This document shows positions 19,026 to 26,801 of a DNA stretch of 64,000 nucleotides, one piece after another. How positions within the stretch are numbered: position 1 is the first letter of the stretch; the number at the start of each line of letters is the position of its first letter. Under the pieces are notes generated by a model. It searched no databases, was not told the DNA's origin, and saw only the letters and a program-made list of their open reading frames with translations. Location of the stretch: contig JAJDDY010000087.1 in NCBI GenBank assembly GCA_029260075.1, forward strand, positions 186,001 through 250,000. The letters are read 5' to 3'. Origin of the DNA: Phycisphaerae bacterium. Lineage in GTDB: Bacteria > Planctomycetota > Phycisphaerae > UBA1845. The translations under genes and the position numbers were made by a program.

Positions 19026-19179
19026 CGCGTGCGCCGGCAACCTGCATATTTTGCAGCAGTTACGCAGTGCTTGGACAAACCGGGATCGCGTGTCGCAACG
19101 GCGACATCAGCTTCTATCCTGTGAGCCAAACTCCGAACCGCCCATAGCATGCTCATTCCAAGAGTCGCGGAGAAACGTC

Positions 19180-19359
19180 ATGACGTACCGGGAAAAACAC
19201 GTATCCAGACGCTACAATTGGTTAGAGCTTGCTCCGGTCGTCGCACTGTTGGCTTTTGGATGGTTTGTTTCGGCGCTTCAGTTCGGAGCGCAGACAACCG
19301 ATAACCAATCGGATCGCATGATGTGCAGGAGTGTTTACGATGATCACGCGTTTGGTTGA
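19180..19359 (+). CDS. Small single-pass membrane protein (59 aa)
   Basis: Begins at ATG 19180 with GGAGA about eight bases upstream. The protein has a basic head, one hydrophobic helix (LAPVVALLAFGWFVSALQFG) and a short polar tail. Its 3' end overlaps the PilZ gene by 20 bases, which suggests translational coupling. No family is recognised; a role linked to the PilZ protein is inference from the overlap. Confidence 0.5.
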   Translation: MTYREKHVSRRYNWLELAPVVALLAFGWFVSALQFGAQTTDNQSDRMMCRSVYDDHAFG

Positions 19360-19645
19360 AGCGACGAGTACGTCACCGCAACGAGAGCGAAGAGCGAGTC
19401 GGCGTTTTGAGTCTGAGGGCGGCACCGTTCTAGCGGACGCCCAATCGACGGACGGATCGACCCGCCGCGTCTGCGTCTCGGACATTTCCGGTCGCGGTGT
19501 GGGGCTCGTGGGTACACTACCGTTTGAAGTGGGCGATCAATTCTCCGTGGCGATTCATCTCAACCCCGGAGCGCCGCCGTTCAATATTTCGGCTGTCGTG
19601 GCCCACCGTCACGACGATAGCCTCGGCGCCACCTTCACTTCGTAA
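19340..19645 (+). CDS. PilZ-domain protein
   Basis: 101 residues from ATG 19340, preceded by AGGAG at the right distance. The sequence RERRASRRFESEGG supplies the RxxxR arm, and VCVSDISGRGVGLVG the D/NxSxxG motif that together bind cyclic di-GMP in PilZ domains. A six-strand barrel pattern follows. It is a stand-alone PilZ protein and probably a c-di-GMP effector. The HD-GYP protein at 42.5 kb would degrade the same messenger. Confidence 0.8.
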   Translation: MITRLVEATSTSPQRERRASRRFESEGGTVLADAQSTDGSTRRVCVSDISGRGVGLVGTLPFEVGDQFSVAIHLNPGAPPFNISAVVAHRHDDSLGATFTS

Positions 19646-19667
19646 CCGACCGGCGAACAAGCCTAGT

Positions 19668-19812
19668 GCTCCGTCACACATCGATTGAAGGGTTTACCGA
19701 GCCGCGCCCGTAAGGATGCGGACGTTCGAAAACCGGTAGCGACAGCTTGAAAACACTCCCTCACGGTCGCGGCTCGGATCGGACCAACCCATCACTTAAC
19801 GTGTGACGGAGC
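19668..19812 (+). repeat. MITE-like repeat family B, copy 4 with perfect terminal inverted repeats
   Basis: 145 bp bounded by perfect 12-bp inverted repeats, GCTCCGTCACAC (19668-19679) and GTGTGACGGAGC (19801-19812). Inside is a second imperfect inverted pair, CCGAGCCGCGCCCGTAAGG with CCTCACGGTCGCGGCTCGG, so the element can fold into one long hairpin. AGT flanks both ends and may be a target-site duplication. It sits between the convergent pilZ and recQ genes. Confidence 0.8.
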
Positions 19813-19830
19813 AGTAGTGGAATCGCCGTT

Positions 19831-22143
19831 TCAATCGCTACGCACTTCGAGATGGGCCAGCGTTAGGCGGATTTGATCGTACTCGATCTTCCCGTCCAGC
19901 TGCTCGAAGATTGGCTTGAGTCGACGGGCGCCGAGTTCTCCCGCGGCCCGAGCGACGGCGTCGTACGTCTCCGCGTCCACCCACCGATCAATGGAATCCG
20001 GCTTAGTTGCTTCTATGAACGCACACAGATAGCCAGCCACCGTCGTCGTCGCCCGTCCTGTGGCTTCCGCCACGTCGTCGATCGACGCACCCTCCGCGAA
20101 CATCTTCGACGCATGTTGGCGGGTCGCCGACATCGTACGAGTCTGTCGGGTTGGTCGCGGCGAGGGGTTCGATCCGTCGTCGCGGACCACGCTAGGCGGC
20201 GGTCGGCCAGCCCCCACGTTCGTATCGAGATCGTTATCACGGCAGAACGTTTCAATCTCGCGGATAAATTGGTCTGCAAACTGCGCGAGCTTCGACTTAC
20301 CAATACCGTGTACCTCTTGGAACGTCTCGATACTCACCGGTCGCCGCCGGGCGAGATCGCGCAGCGTTCGATCACTGAAGATGACGTATGCAGGCACGCC
20401 GCGCTCCGTAGCCAACGTGTGACGAACGCCACGCAAGTGGTCGAACAGCGGACGGTCCACACCTTCCCACGAAGCGGCTTCTCCGCGCGTCTCGCGAACC
20501 GGTTCGGCGGCAGCGCGAATCAGTTGCACGGTGCGTTGACCCCGCATGACCTCCCACGACGCAAGATTAAGCTGCACCACGGGTAGCTTGCCACGCGTAC
20601 GTTCCAGAAGCCCTTGGTCCACAAGTTGGTAGACCAAGTTGGTAAGCGTTTTCTTCGGCATGCCCCGGAGAATGCCGTAGGTGGTCGCGTGATCGTGACC
20701 GCGACGGCGAACGCCTTCGGTATCGGCCCCCATCAACACATCCGCGATATGTCCGACGCCGCAGTTAAACCCGCTCATTCGCTCAACCCTAGCGACGCAC
20801 GAGATAATCTTGACAGCCACCTCGGTCGCGTCCTCCGTCCCTGCAGTTTCGTCAAGGCAGACGTCGCACGCTTCGCAGTTGGTCGCCGAGTACTCTTGCT
20901 CAAAATATTTCGAGATCGCACGATGACGGCAGCACGGTGCGGCGCAGTACCGCCTCATCTCATCGATCAATTGTGTCGCGGAGGCTATCACTTGCTCGGG
21001 GTTGTTCGAATCCGCCGCGCTGCGCGCGATCAGCGACTGCCACCGCATTGGATCCGCGGGCGAATAGAAAAGTACACACTCAGCCTCCAGCCCATCGCGC
21101 CCCGCACGTCCGGTTTCCTGTTGATAGTGCTCGATCGACTTGGGCATGGTCGCGTGGATAACACAGCGTACGTTGCTGCGATCGATGCCCATCCCGAACG
21201 CCACCGTCGCGGCGACGACGTGTAGCGATTCGTTGGCGAACGCCTCTTGCGTCGCGGCGCGCTCGCTGGTTTCCAATCCGGCGTGGTACGCACGGGCGTC
21301 GATGCCCGCCCCGCGCAACGTTTCCGCCATCGCCTCCGTGTCTTTGCGACTCAAGCAATAAACAATGACGCCCTCCCCTTTGTGTCGCGACATCACGTCG
21401 AGCACCTGATCGTATACGTCCAATCGCGGGACAATACGGTAGATCAGATTCGGGCGATCGAACGTACCCACAAGCATCAACGGATCGACAAGACGAAGCT
21501 GCATGGCGATGTCGTCGCGGACGCGCTGTGTCGCGGTCGCGGTATACGCATGAACGCCGGCGTTGGGGAATCGTTGCTTGAGTTGAGCGAACTTTCGGTA
21601 CTCTTGTCGAAAATCGTGACCCCAGTGGCTGATGCAGTGGGCTTCATCAATGGCGAACGATCGGACGCCGGCTTGTTCAATCATGTTCAAGAACGCGGGC
21701 ATCAACAATCGCTCGGGCGAAACGAATACCAGCCGCAACCGCCCCTCGCGAAAGTCACGCATGGTGACTGCGTTGTCGGCGCTCGATCGTCCGCTGTGAA
21801 TGGCGGCGGCGGCGTAACCGCAGGTTTGGAGGCCGTCCACCTGATCTTTCATGAGCGAAATGAGCGGCGACACGACGATGTCCGTATGATTAGTGACGCA
21901 TGGTGGCACTTGATAGCAGAGAGATTTCCCTCCACCCGTCGGCATCACCACCACCGAGTCTTGCCCGTCCAGGCTCGCGCGAATGGCTTCTTCCTGCAAC
22001 GGGCGGAGCGAATCGAACCCCCAGTAGGAACGAACCGGGGCAAGAATGCGTTCGAGCGATGTTCGCCCCGCGGAACGATCCGCCTGCGGCGCTTGGCCAT
22101 CGTCGTTGGAAACATTCGCCTGTGTGTGGCCTGCCGTGCTCAT
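19831..22143 (-). CDS. recQ: ATP-dependent DNA helicase RecQ
   Basis: 770 residues from ATG 22143 (MSTAGHTQ). The frame extends upstream, but there it reads through REP-like hairpins, so the shorter start is better. Walker A is PTGGGKSLCYQ, the DEAH box AIDEAHCISHWGHDFR, and motif VI is HYQQETGRAGRDG. A zinc knuckle (CCRHRAISKYFEQ, CEACDVC) and winged-helix RQC follow. The HRDC domain is at about 545-620, and a C-terminal helix-turn-helix (RQHASKMFAEGASIDDVAEA) resembles HTH_40. It unwinds forked and recombination DNA in the 3'-5' direction during repair. Confidence 0.95.
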   Translation of the reverse strand: MSTAGHTQANVSNDDGQAPQADRSAGRTSLERILAPVRSYWGFDSLRPLQEEAIRASLDGQDSVVVMPTGGGKSLCYQVPPCVTNHTDIVVSPLISLMKDQVDGLQTCGYAAAAIHSGRSSADNAVTMRDFREGRLRLVFVSPERLLMPAFLNMIEQAGVRSFAIDEAHCISHWGHDFRQEYRKFAQLKQRFPNAGVHAYTATATQRVRDDIAMQLRLVDPLMLVGTFDRPNLIYRIVPRLDVYDQVLDVMSRHKGEGVIVYCLSRKDTEAMAETLRGAGIDARAYHAGLETSERAATQEAFANESLHVVAATVAFGMGIDRSNVRCVIHATMPKSIEHYQQETGRAGRDGLEAECVLFYSPADPMRWQSLIARSAADSNNPEQVIASATQLIDEMRRYCAAPCCRHRAISKYFEQEYSATNCEACDVCLDETAGTEDATEVAVKIISCVARVERMSGFNCGVGHIADVLMGADTEGVRRRGHDHATTYGILRGMPKKTLTNLVYQLVDQGLLERTRGKLPVVQLNLASWEVMRGQRTVQLIRAAAEPVRETRGEAASWEGVDRPLFDHLRGVRHTLATERGVPAYVIFSDRTLRDLARRRPVSIETFQEVHGIGKSKLAQFADQFIREIETFCRDNDLDTNVGAGRPPPSVVRDDGSNPSPRPTRQTRTMSATRQHASKMFAEGASIDDVAEATGRATTTVAGYLCAFIEATKPDSIDRWVDAETYDAVARAAGELGARRLKPIFEQLDGKIEYDQIRLTLAHLEVRSD

Positions 22144-22213
22144 CAACATCAGCATAGTCAGGCCAAGCGGGGGGGACAAGGATTGGGCTCGGGACGAGAC
22201 TTCAGCTACGGAT

Positions 22214-22356
22214 GGTGCGAGAAAGGATTCGCGCACCAGCGGATTCACGTACCAGCGGTCGGTGTAGCCCGCTGGGACGAGATTGGGCTCTGACGAGATC
22301 GGGCTGGGACGAGATTCCTATCTCGTCCCTCCGCTTGTGCAGGATTCCCATCCTGC
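22214..22356 (+). repeat. Three REP-like hairpins upstream of recQ
   Basis: Hairpins at 22214-22237 (arms GGTGCGAGAA and TTCGCGCACC, loop AGGA), 22306-22329 (arms GGGACGAGAT and ATCTCGTCCC, perfect, loop TCCT) and 22339-22356 (arms GCAGGAT and ATCCTGC, loop TCCC). The stems differ but the loop does not, as in the cluster at 36.8-38.9 kb. They fill most of the 244-bp gap before recQ. Confidence 0.8.
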
Positions 22357-22387
22357 GTATTACGCGCCACCGGCTCTCGGCACATTG

Positions 22388-23893
22388 TTAGGCGCCGGCT
22401 AATTCCTTAAGGACAGCCGTAAGGTAGGCCCACATTTTTTGCACAGACGCGACGTACACTCGCTCGTCCGGCGAATGCGCCCCTTCGATGCGCGGACCGA
22501 ACGAGATCATGTCCATCGTACCGACGCGTTCCCCGATGATTCCGCACTCCAGACCGGCGTGAATCGCAGCCACCTTCGGTTCGTCCTTGAACATGGACGA
22601 ATAGACCCGACGACATTTCGCCAAGAGCGGCGAGTCCGGATTCGGATCCCAACCGGGATAGTCGTTGCCGAAGCATACGTCAGCCCGAGCCAATCGACCG
22701 ACCGAAGCGATTTGGTGAAGCGTGGTGGCCATCCAATGCGTCGAGGAACTTCTCGTTAAGTTGCCGATCTCGACGTGCATGGTCGGATCGTTCTGGCGCG
22801 TCGTGCAGCCTATCGTGGCCACGTTGTTCGAAGTCTCCACCAAGCCAGGCACCGTGGGGTGCAAACCCAAGACGCCGTGCGGCAGACCGGTGAGCGCCTG
22901 AAGGACGCGCAACGTGTCCTCCGCGTTGAGTGCCATCGTGTCAGCACTTCGCTCCACGTGTTCCACGCGGATACTGGCGTTCGGCTCGCGACACATCTGC
23001 GACACTTCACGACTGATTCGCTCCGCGACCGCTTCAAGCTTGGCTTTCGTTCCACTCGAACCAAGAATGACAGCATCAGCCGATCGGGCGATCGCGTTGC
23101 GTTTACTCCCACCGGTTATCGTTTCGAGGCAGAGCCCATTAACTTCAGCGGTCAGCAGCGTTCGCGCCAAGACCCGAACCGCGTTGCCCCGATTCTCGTG
23201 AACATCGCAACCCGAATGTCCGCCTCGCAGGCCGTCCACGACAACGCGAACACGCTCGGCGCCGCTGCCTGCTGAGTGCAACGGCATCGACCACGTCAGC
23301 GTGGTATCGCAGCCGCCGGCGCAACCGATGTAGAGGGCGTCGTCTTCCTCCGAGTCGAGGTTTAGGAGCACGCGACCGGTAAACGACGATGGCGTCAACG
23401 CCTTGGCGCCGGACATACCTGCCTCTTCGTCGACCGTAAGCAACAGCTCGAGCGGACCGTGTGTCACGTCGGGTGAGAGGGCAGCCGCCAGCGCCATGGC
23501 CACACCGATTCCGTTGTCCGCACCCAACGTCGTGCCGTCACCACGACAAATCGCTTCGCCGTGCGCGTCGTTGTCGAAGACCAACGAGATGCCCTGCTCA
23601 TCGAAGTTGTGGTTTGTTCCGGCGTTCTGCTCGCACACCATATCGACGTGTCCCTGCAAGACAACCGTGGGCGCCGACTCGCAACCTTTGGACGCCGGCA
23701 CGGCGATCACCAAGTTGCCGATATCGTCCGTGCGTACCGACAAACCCTTCTCGACGGCAAAGTCGTGCAGGTGCTTGCAGATTCGCTGTTCGAACTTTGA
23801 AGGCCGGGGCACGTTGGCGATGTCACCAAACAGGCGCCAGAGCAATTTCGGCTCGATCGATGCCGGGATGTTATTGTCTTTGGATGGTGTCAC
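22388..23893 (-). CDS. pepD: Cytosol non-specific / Xaa-His dipeptidase PepD (M20)
   Basis: 501 residues from GTG 23893, which has AGGAG ten bases upstream; the frame is open to 24004 without conservation. It starts NNIPASIEPKLLWRLFGDIA, like PepD. Metal and catalytic residues are visible in VLQGHVDMVCEQN, LGADNGIGVAMALA and LLTVDEEAGMSGAKAL. A dimerisation domain is inserted before the C-terminal ESAHSP-like GAHSPDERVYVAS. The enzyme hydrolyses dipeptides such as beta-Ala-His and many Xaa-Xaa pairs in the cytoplasm. It is on the same strand as recQ, with recQ downstream. Confidence 0.92.
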   Translation of the reverse strand: MTPSKDNNIPASIEPKLLWRLFGDIANVPRPSKFEQRICKHLHDFAVEKGLSVRTDDIGNLVIAVPASKGCESAPTVVLQGHVDMVCEQNAGTNHNFDEQGISLVFDNDAHGEAICRGDGTTLGADNGIGVAMALAAALSPDVTHGPLELLLTVDEEAGMSGAKALTPSSFTGRVLLNLDSEEDDALYIGCAGGCDTTLTWSMPLHSAGSGAERVRVVVDGLRGGHSGCDVHENRGNAVRVLARTLLTAEVNGLCLETITGGSKRNAIARSADAVILGSSGTKAKLEAVAERISREVSQMCREPNASIRVEHVERSADTMALNAEDTLRVLQALTGLPHGVLGLHPTVPGLVETSNNVATIGCTTRQNDPTMHVEIGNLTRSSSTHWMATTLHQIASVGRLARADVCFGNDYPGWDPNPDSPLLAKCRRVYSSMFKDEPKVAAIHAGLECGIIGERVGTMDMISFGPRIEGAHSPDERVYVASVQKMWAYLTAVLKELAGA

Positions 23894-24033
23894 CGTAAAG
23901 GCACTCCTGTTGCAACAAGAAACTTGGGTAGGTAGTGGAACCGCCGCCGTTTCGAGCGACGGGACACTCTTCTCTGAACACACCGCGACACCACCGACGA
24001 ACAAAGACGGGCCGGTCGCACCGCCGCAACGAA

Positions 24034-24552
24034 TCAGTAAAAGATGGTGATGACGATGTTGGGTTCCGTGTGTTTCCCTTCGAACAATCCGATCGACGTA
24101 TTGGCAAACTTGACGGTGATTTCCGGGTTGCCATCAAGCCACTCGTTGACTTGGTTGTTCAGAAAGTCGACTGCCCCTTCGCTCAGTTTGCAGTGAAACG
24201 TACGGCAGCGGCTGGCGTTGGGGTTCTTCGGATCCAGCGGTCGCTTGAATTTCAAATCGTCCCATCCGGCCCCCTTGCCAAGGGTCGGCGCGCTCATGCC
24301 GTGTATCTTTGTGCTGGACAAACCGGCCACCGAACCTTCCGCCTCCTCGTGACCTTCGAGAGAAATCGGCTCGAACGCTTCTTCGTCCATACCGCCTTCG
24401 GCGGAGTCGTGCTCGCTTTCGTATTCCGATACGCAGTGCGCACACAACAGCCTGCCGCCTTCGTATCGCGCGATTCCGGAATCAATATGTTCGGGATAGA
24501 CGCTTGCGCCGCACTTCTCACAAGCTCTAGTTTTCTCCTCGGCGTGCTTCAT
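24034..24552 (-). CDS. Zinc-ribbon protein of unknown function
   Basis: 172 residues. The N-terminus has a C4 ribbon, CEKCG (11-15) and CAHC (37-40), on an otherwise polar strand. An acidic linker rich in Glu and Asp covers about 45-75. The C-terminal domain (about 110-172) has RCRTFHCKLSEGAVDFLN and ends KHTEPNIVITIFY, a pattern I associate with uncharacterised planctomycete proteins. No enzyme motif is visible. It is read in the direction of pepD and separated from it by about 140 bases. It could be a regulatory or structural cytoplasmic protein. Confidence 0.7.
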   Translation of the reverse strand: MKHAEEKTRACEKCGASVYPEHIDSGIARYEGGRLLCAHCVSEYESEHDSAEGGMDEEAFEPISLEGHEEAEGSVAGLSSTKIHGMSAPTLGKGAGWDDLKFKRPLDPKNPNASRCRTFHCKLSEGAVDFLNNQVNEWLDGNPEITVKFANTSIGLFEGKHTEPNIVITIFY

Positions 24553-24696
24553 TCTGGATGCTCCTGAAGGGTGCTATGGGTCATCTGTCGTGCGTAGCGA
24601 GCAACGTGAATGCGCCCCGTGAAAGACCCGGGTCTGAGTGCCTCGGTCCAATAGAGCCTGCTCCTCCCGCATTGTAGACCGGATCAAAAACCACCG

Positions 24697-25401
24697 TCAA
24701 GACCAGTCGCTACGGGCCGCTTCAACTATGGCTACACCCGCGGACGTTCCGATTCGATCGGCACCGGCGTCGAGCATGGCCATAGTCGATTCGAGCGTAC
24801 GGATACCTCCGGCCGCCTTGACCCTCAGCGGAGAGGCATGCCGATGGAGCAGTCGAACATGCTCAACGCACGCGCCGCCGCTGGCGTGGAAACCTGTCGA
24901 CGTTTTCACGAAGTCGGCTTCTCCTTCTGCGCAGCACCGGCAGGCTTGAATAATCTGCGCTTCGGACAACGTCGTAGTCTCTAGAATGACTTTCAGAATC
25001 GTCCCCTCTCGCGATCCGTGTACGGCGTGCGCCACCGTCTCGATGTCGCGACGAACCTCGCGCAACTCACCTGCAATTAGCGAGCCAACGTGCATGACCA
25101 TATCGATTTCCGTCGCGCCCTCGTCAATCGCCCGCCGCGCTTCGTCGGACTTCACTTCTGTGGTGGCCGCCCCCAGCGGAAACCCAGCCACCGACGCCAC
25201 GACCGGTCGAAACGCATCCCCAGCCGCACCGCCGAGTTCGTCCAGACGTTGCACCGCCCGACGGACATAAATCGGATTCACGCAGACCGCGCGGAATCCG
25301 AATCGCACACCTTCTTCGCACAAGACGTCGATTTGCTCCGGCGTCGCTTCCGGTTTCAGTAGCGTGTGATCGATGCAATGGGCTAACTCTGTCGGGGTCA
25401 A
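24697..25401 (-). CDS. deoC: Deoxyribose-phosphate aldolase DeoC
   Basis: 234 residues, the normal length. It opens with CIDHTLLKPEATPEQI and carries the Schiff-base Lys in DFVKTSTGFHASGGACV. The second active-site Lys is in RVKAAGGIRTLESTMAML, and KVILETTTLSEAQI matches the conserved barrel strand. It cleaves 2-deoxyribose-5-phosphate to glyceraldehyde-3-phosphate and acetaldehyde in nucleoside salvage. The start overlaps the stop of the upstream YkgJ-type gene by four bases, so the two are co-translated. Confidence 0.95.
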   Translation of the reverse strand: MTPTELAHCIDHTLLKPEATPEQIDVLCEEGVRFGFRAVCVNPIYVRRAVQRLDELGGAAGDAFRPVVASVAGFPLGAATTEVKSDEARRAIDEGATEIDMVMHVGSLIAGELREVRRDIETVAHAVHGSREGTILKVILETTTLSEAQIIQACRCCAEGEADFVKTSTGFHASGGACVEHVRLLHRHASPLRVKAAGGIRTLESTMAMLDAGADRIGTSAGVAIVEAARSDWS

Positions 25402-26675
25402 GGTCGCGCTCCCAGGATGGAGTAATGGGCTACCAAGCGAACAATACCGTCGTCGCGAAGCAGATAGGTTACGCGTGCACGCTCTGCGACAGAACCCAGC
25501 GCGGGCAGTCGTGTCGCTGCCCGGTCGACGACGCGTAGCGCGCGGGCCACATCCTCAAACGTGAACCGGTCTCGTTTGTCCAGAGCGGCTGAGAGGCGCG
25601 CCAGCCAACCGATCGAAGCCATGGCCAAACATAACGCGGATAAGCCGCCGAAGACCGACCAACCGTAGTAGCCCGCGCCGCAGATCGATTGCCCCTCAAT
25701 ACGAGCGGTCAAATAGCGCTGCATGAGATCGGCCACCGGACCACGATCGGATTCGAGTTCGGCAATGGCTTCTACATCCCGAAACGTAGTGTCACCTTCG
25801 AATCCGGGAAGCGTGGGCACCGGTCCGCGACCACGACGAAACCGCCCCGCCGTCGAAAGTTGTCGACGGCGCAGCTTGAACTTCGAAAGAAAACCGGCAC
25901 GCCGTTCGTGCATGGTCACGTGTTCCGCGTGGGCGAACACCAGTTGCCGAAGCATGCCTTGCTGCAAGGCCGTCGGCGCCTCAATGGAGTCTTCCGACCC
26001 GAGCGCGCCGACCAACAAGTCGAGCAGTTCGCCAAACCGCACGCCGCGTACGTCGGTCAACTTCAATTCGGAAAGTGTGTGCGCCAACCTCGCCAGTCCC
26101 AGCCAGCGCGTCTGCGGCTCAATCGTGCTGTCGTCCAACCAACGGCGCAGGCGACTCCACAGTAGGTCCAGTTCTTCGACGGTCGCTCTCGAACGATCGG
26201 CAAGCATCGGTGCCTGCGAATCCTTCGGCGTCGCATGGTTCAGGTTCCGGACGATTCGGCGAATCCCGGCGCGCTGCTGCCTGATCGGTCGCCCCTTGGA
26301 CGACGTAACGCTTGGGCAATCAAACCGAAGCGAAACCTGCCACCCCTCGGGCACGGCTCGCACGAAGAAGGGGAAGATTCGACAGGCCAACGGTTTGGCT
26401 GACTCGTCGAATTCGCTGTGAATACGACACCGGTTGTCGGCGTCCAAGAACACGCAAGCGCCGTCGTCGCGTTTGTTGAGGGCCCATCCACGCCCGACCC
26501 GAACGTAGGGCGCGACGTCCAAACGATCACGCCAACCCTGTTCGTCCAAGCGAATGCGATCCTCATCGAACAGATGACCAACCAACGAGCGGCAACAATC
26601 GCCACACGAATGACAGGACCAGCGCTGGTCGCCGAGGTCCGGCATGATTATGGGTAGGGATTGCGACGTGGCCAT
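25398..26675 (-). CDS. YkgJ-type cysteine-cluster (putative metal/Fe-S) protein
   Basis: 425 residues from ATG 26675 (MATSQSLPI). The N-terminal domain shows WSCHSCGDCCRSLVGHLF and the later Cys in CVFLDADNRCRIHSE and LACRIFPFF, the CxxCxxCC...C pattern of the YkgJ/UPF0153 family, which is thought to bind a metal or Fe-S cluster. The longer C-terminal part (about 150-425) is mostly helical and Arg-rich with no motif that I recognise. Its stop overlaps the deoC start by four bases. Family members are linked to flagella or aromatic metabolism in other bacteria, and neither fits here. Confidence 0.78.
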   Translation of the reverse strand: MATSQSLPIIMPDLGDQRWSCHSCGDCCRSLVGHLFDEDRIRLDEQGWRDRLDVAPYVRVGRGWALNKRDDGACVFLDADNRCRIHSEFDESAKPLACRIFPFFVRAVPEGWQVSLRFDCPSVTSSKGRPIRQQRAGIRRIVRNLNHATPKDSQAPMLADRSRATVEELDLLWSRLRRWLDDSTIEPQTRWLGLARLAHTLSELKLTDVRGVRFGELLDLLVGALGSEDSIEAPTALQQGMLRQLVFAHAEHVTMHERRAGFLSKFKLRRRQLSTAGRFRRGRGPVPTLPGFEGDTTFRDVEAIAELESDRGPVADLMQRYLTARIEGQSICGAGYYGWSVFGGLSALCLAMASIGWLARLSAALDKRDRFTFEDVARALRVVDRAATRLPALGSVAERARVTYLLRDDGIVRLVAHYSILGARP

Positions 26676-26801
26676 GACGCCGATTGTGCGGTCAAGCGGC
26701 GTGGAAGGCAACGCATTACCACTCACGCCGATGCTGCTACCTCGTGAAAACTACCCAATATGCTCCGCGTCACCCAATGACCAGACCGTCGCCGAGACGA
26801 T

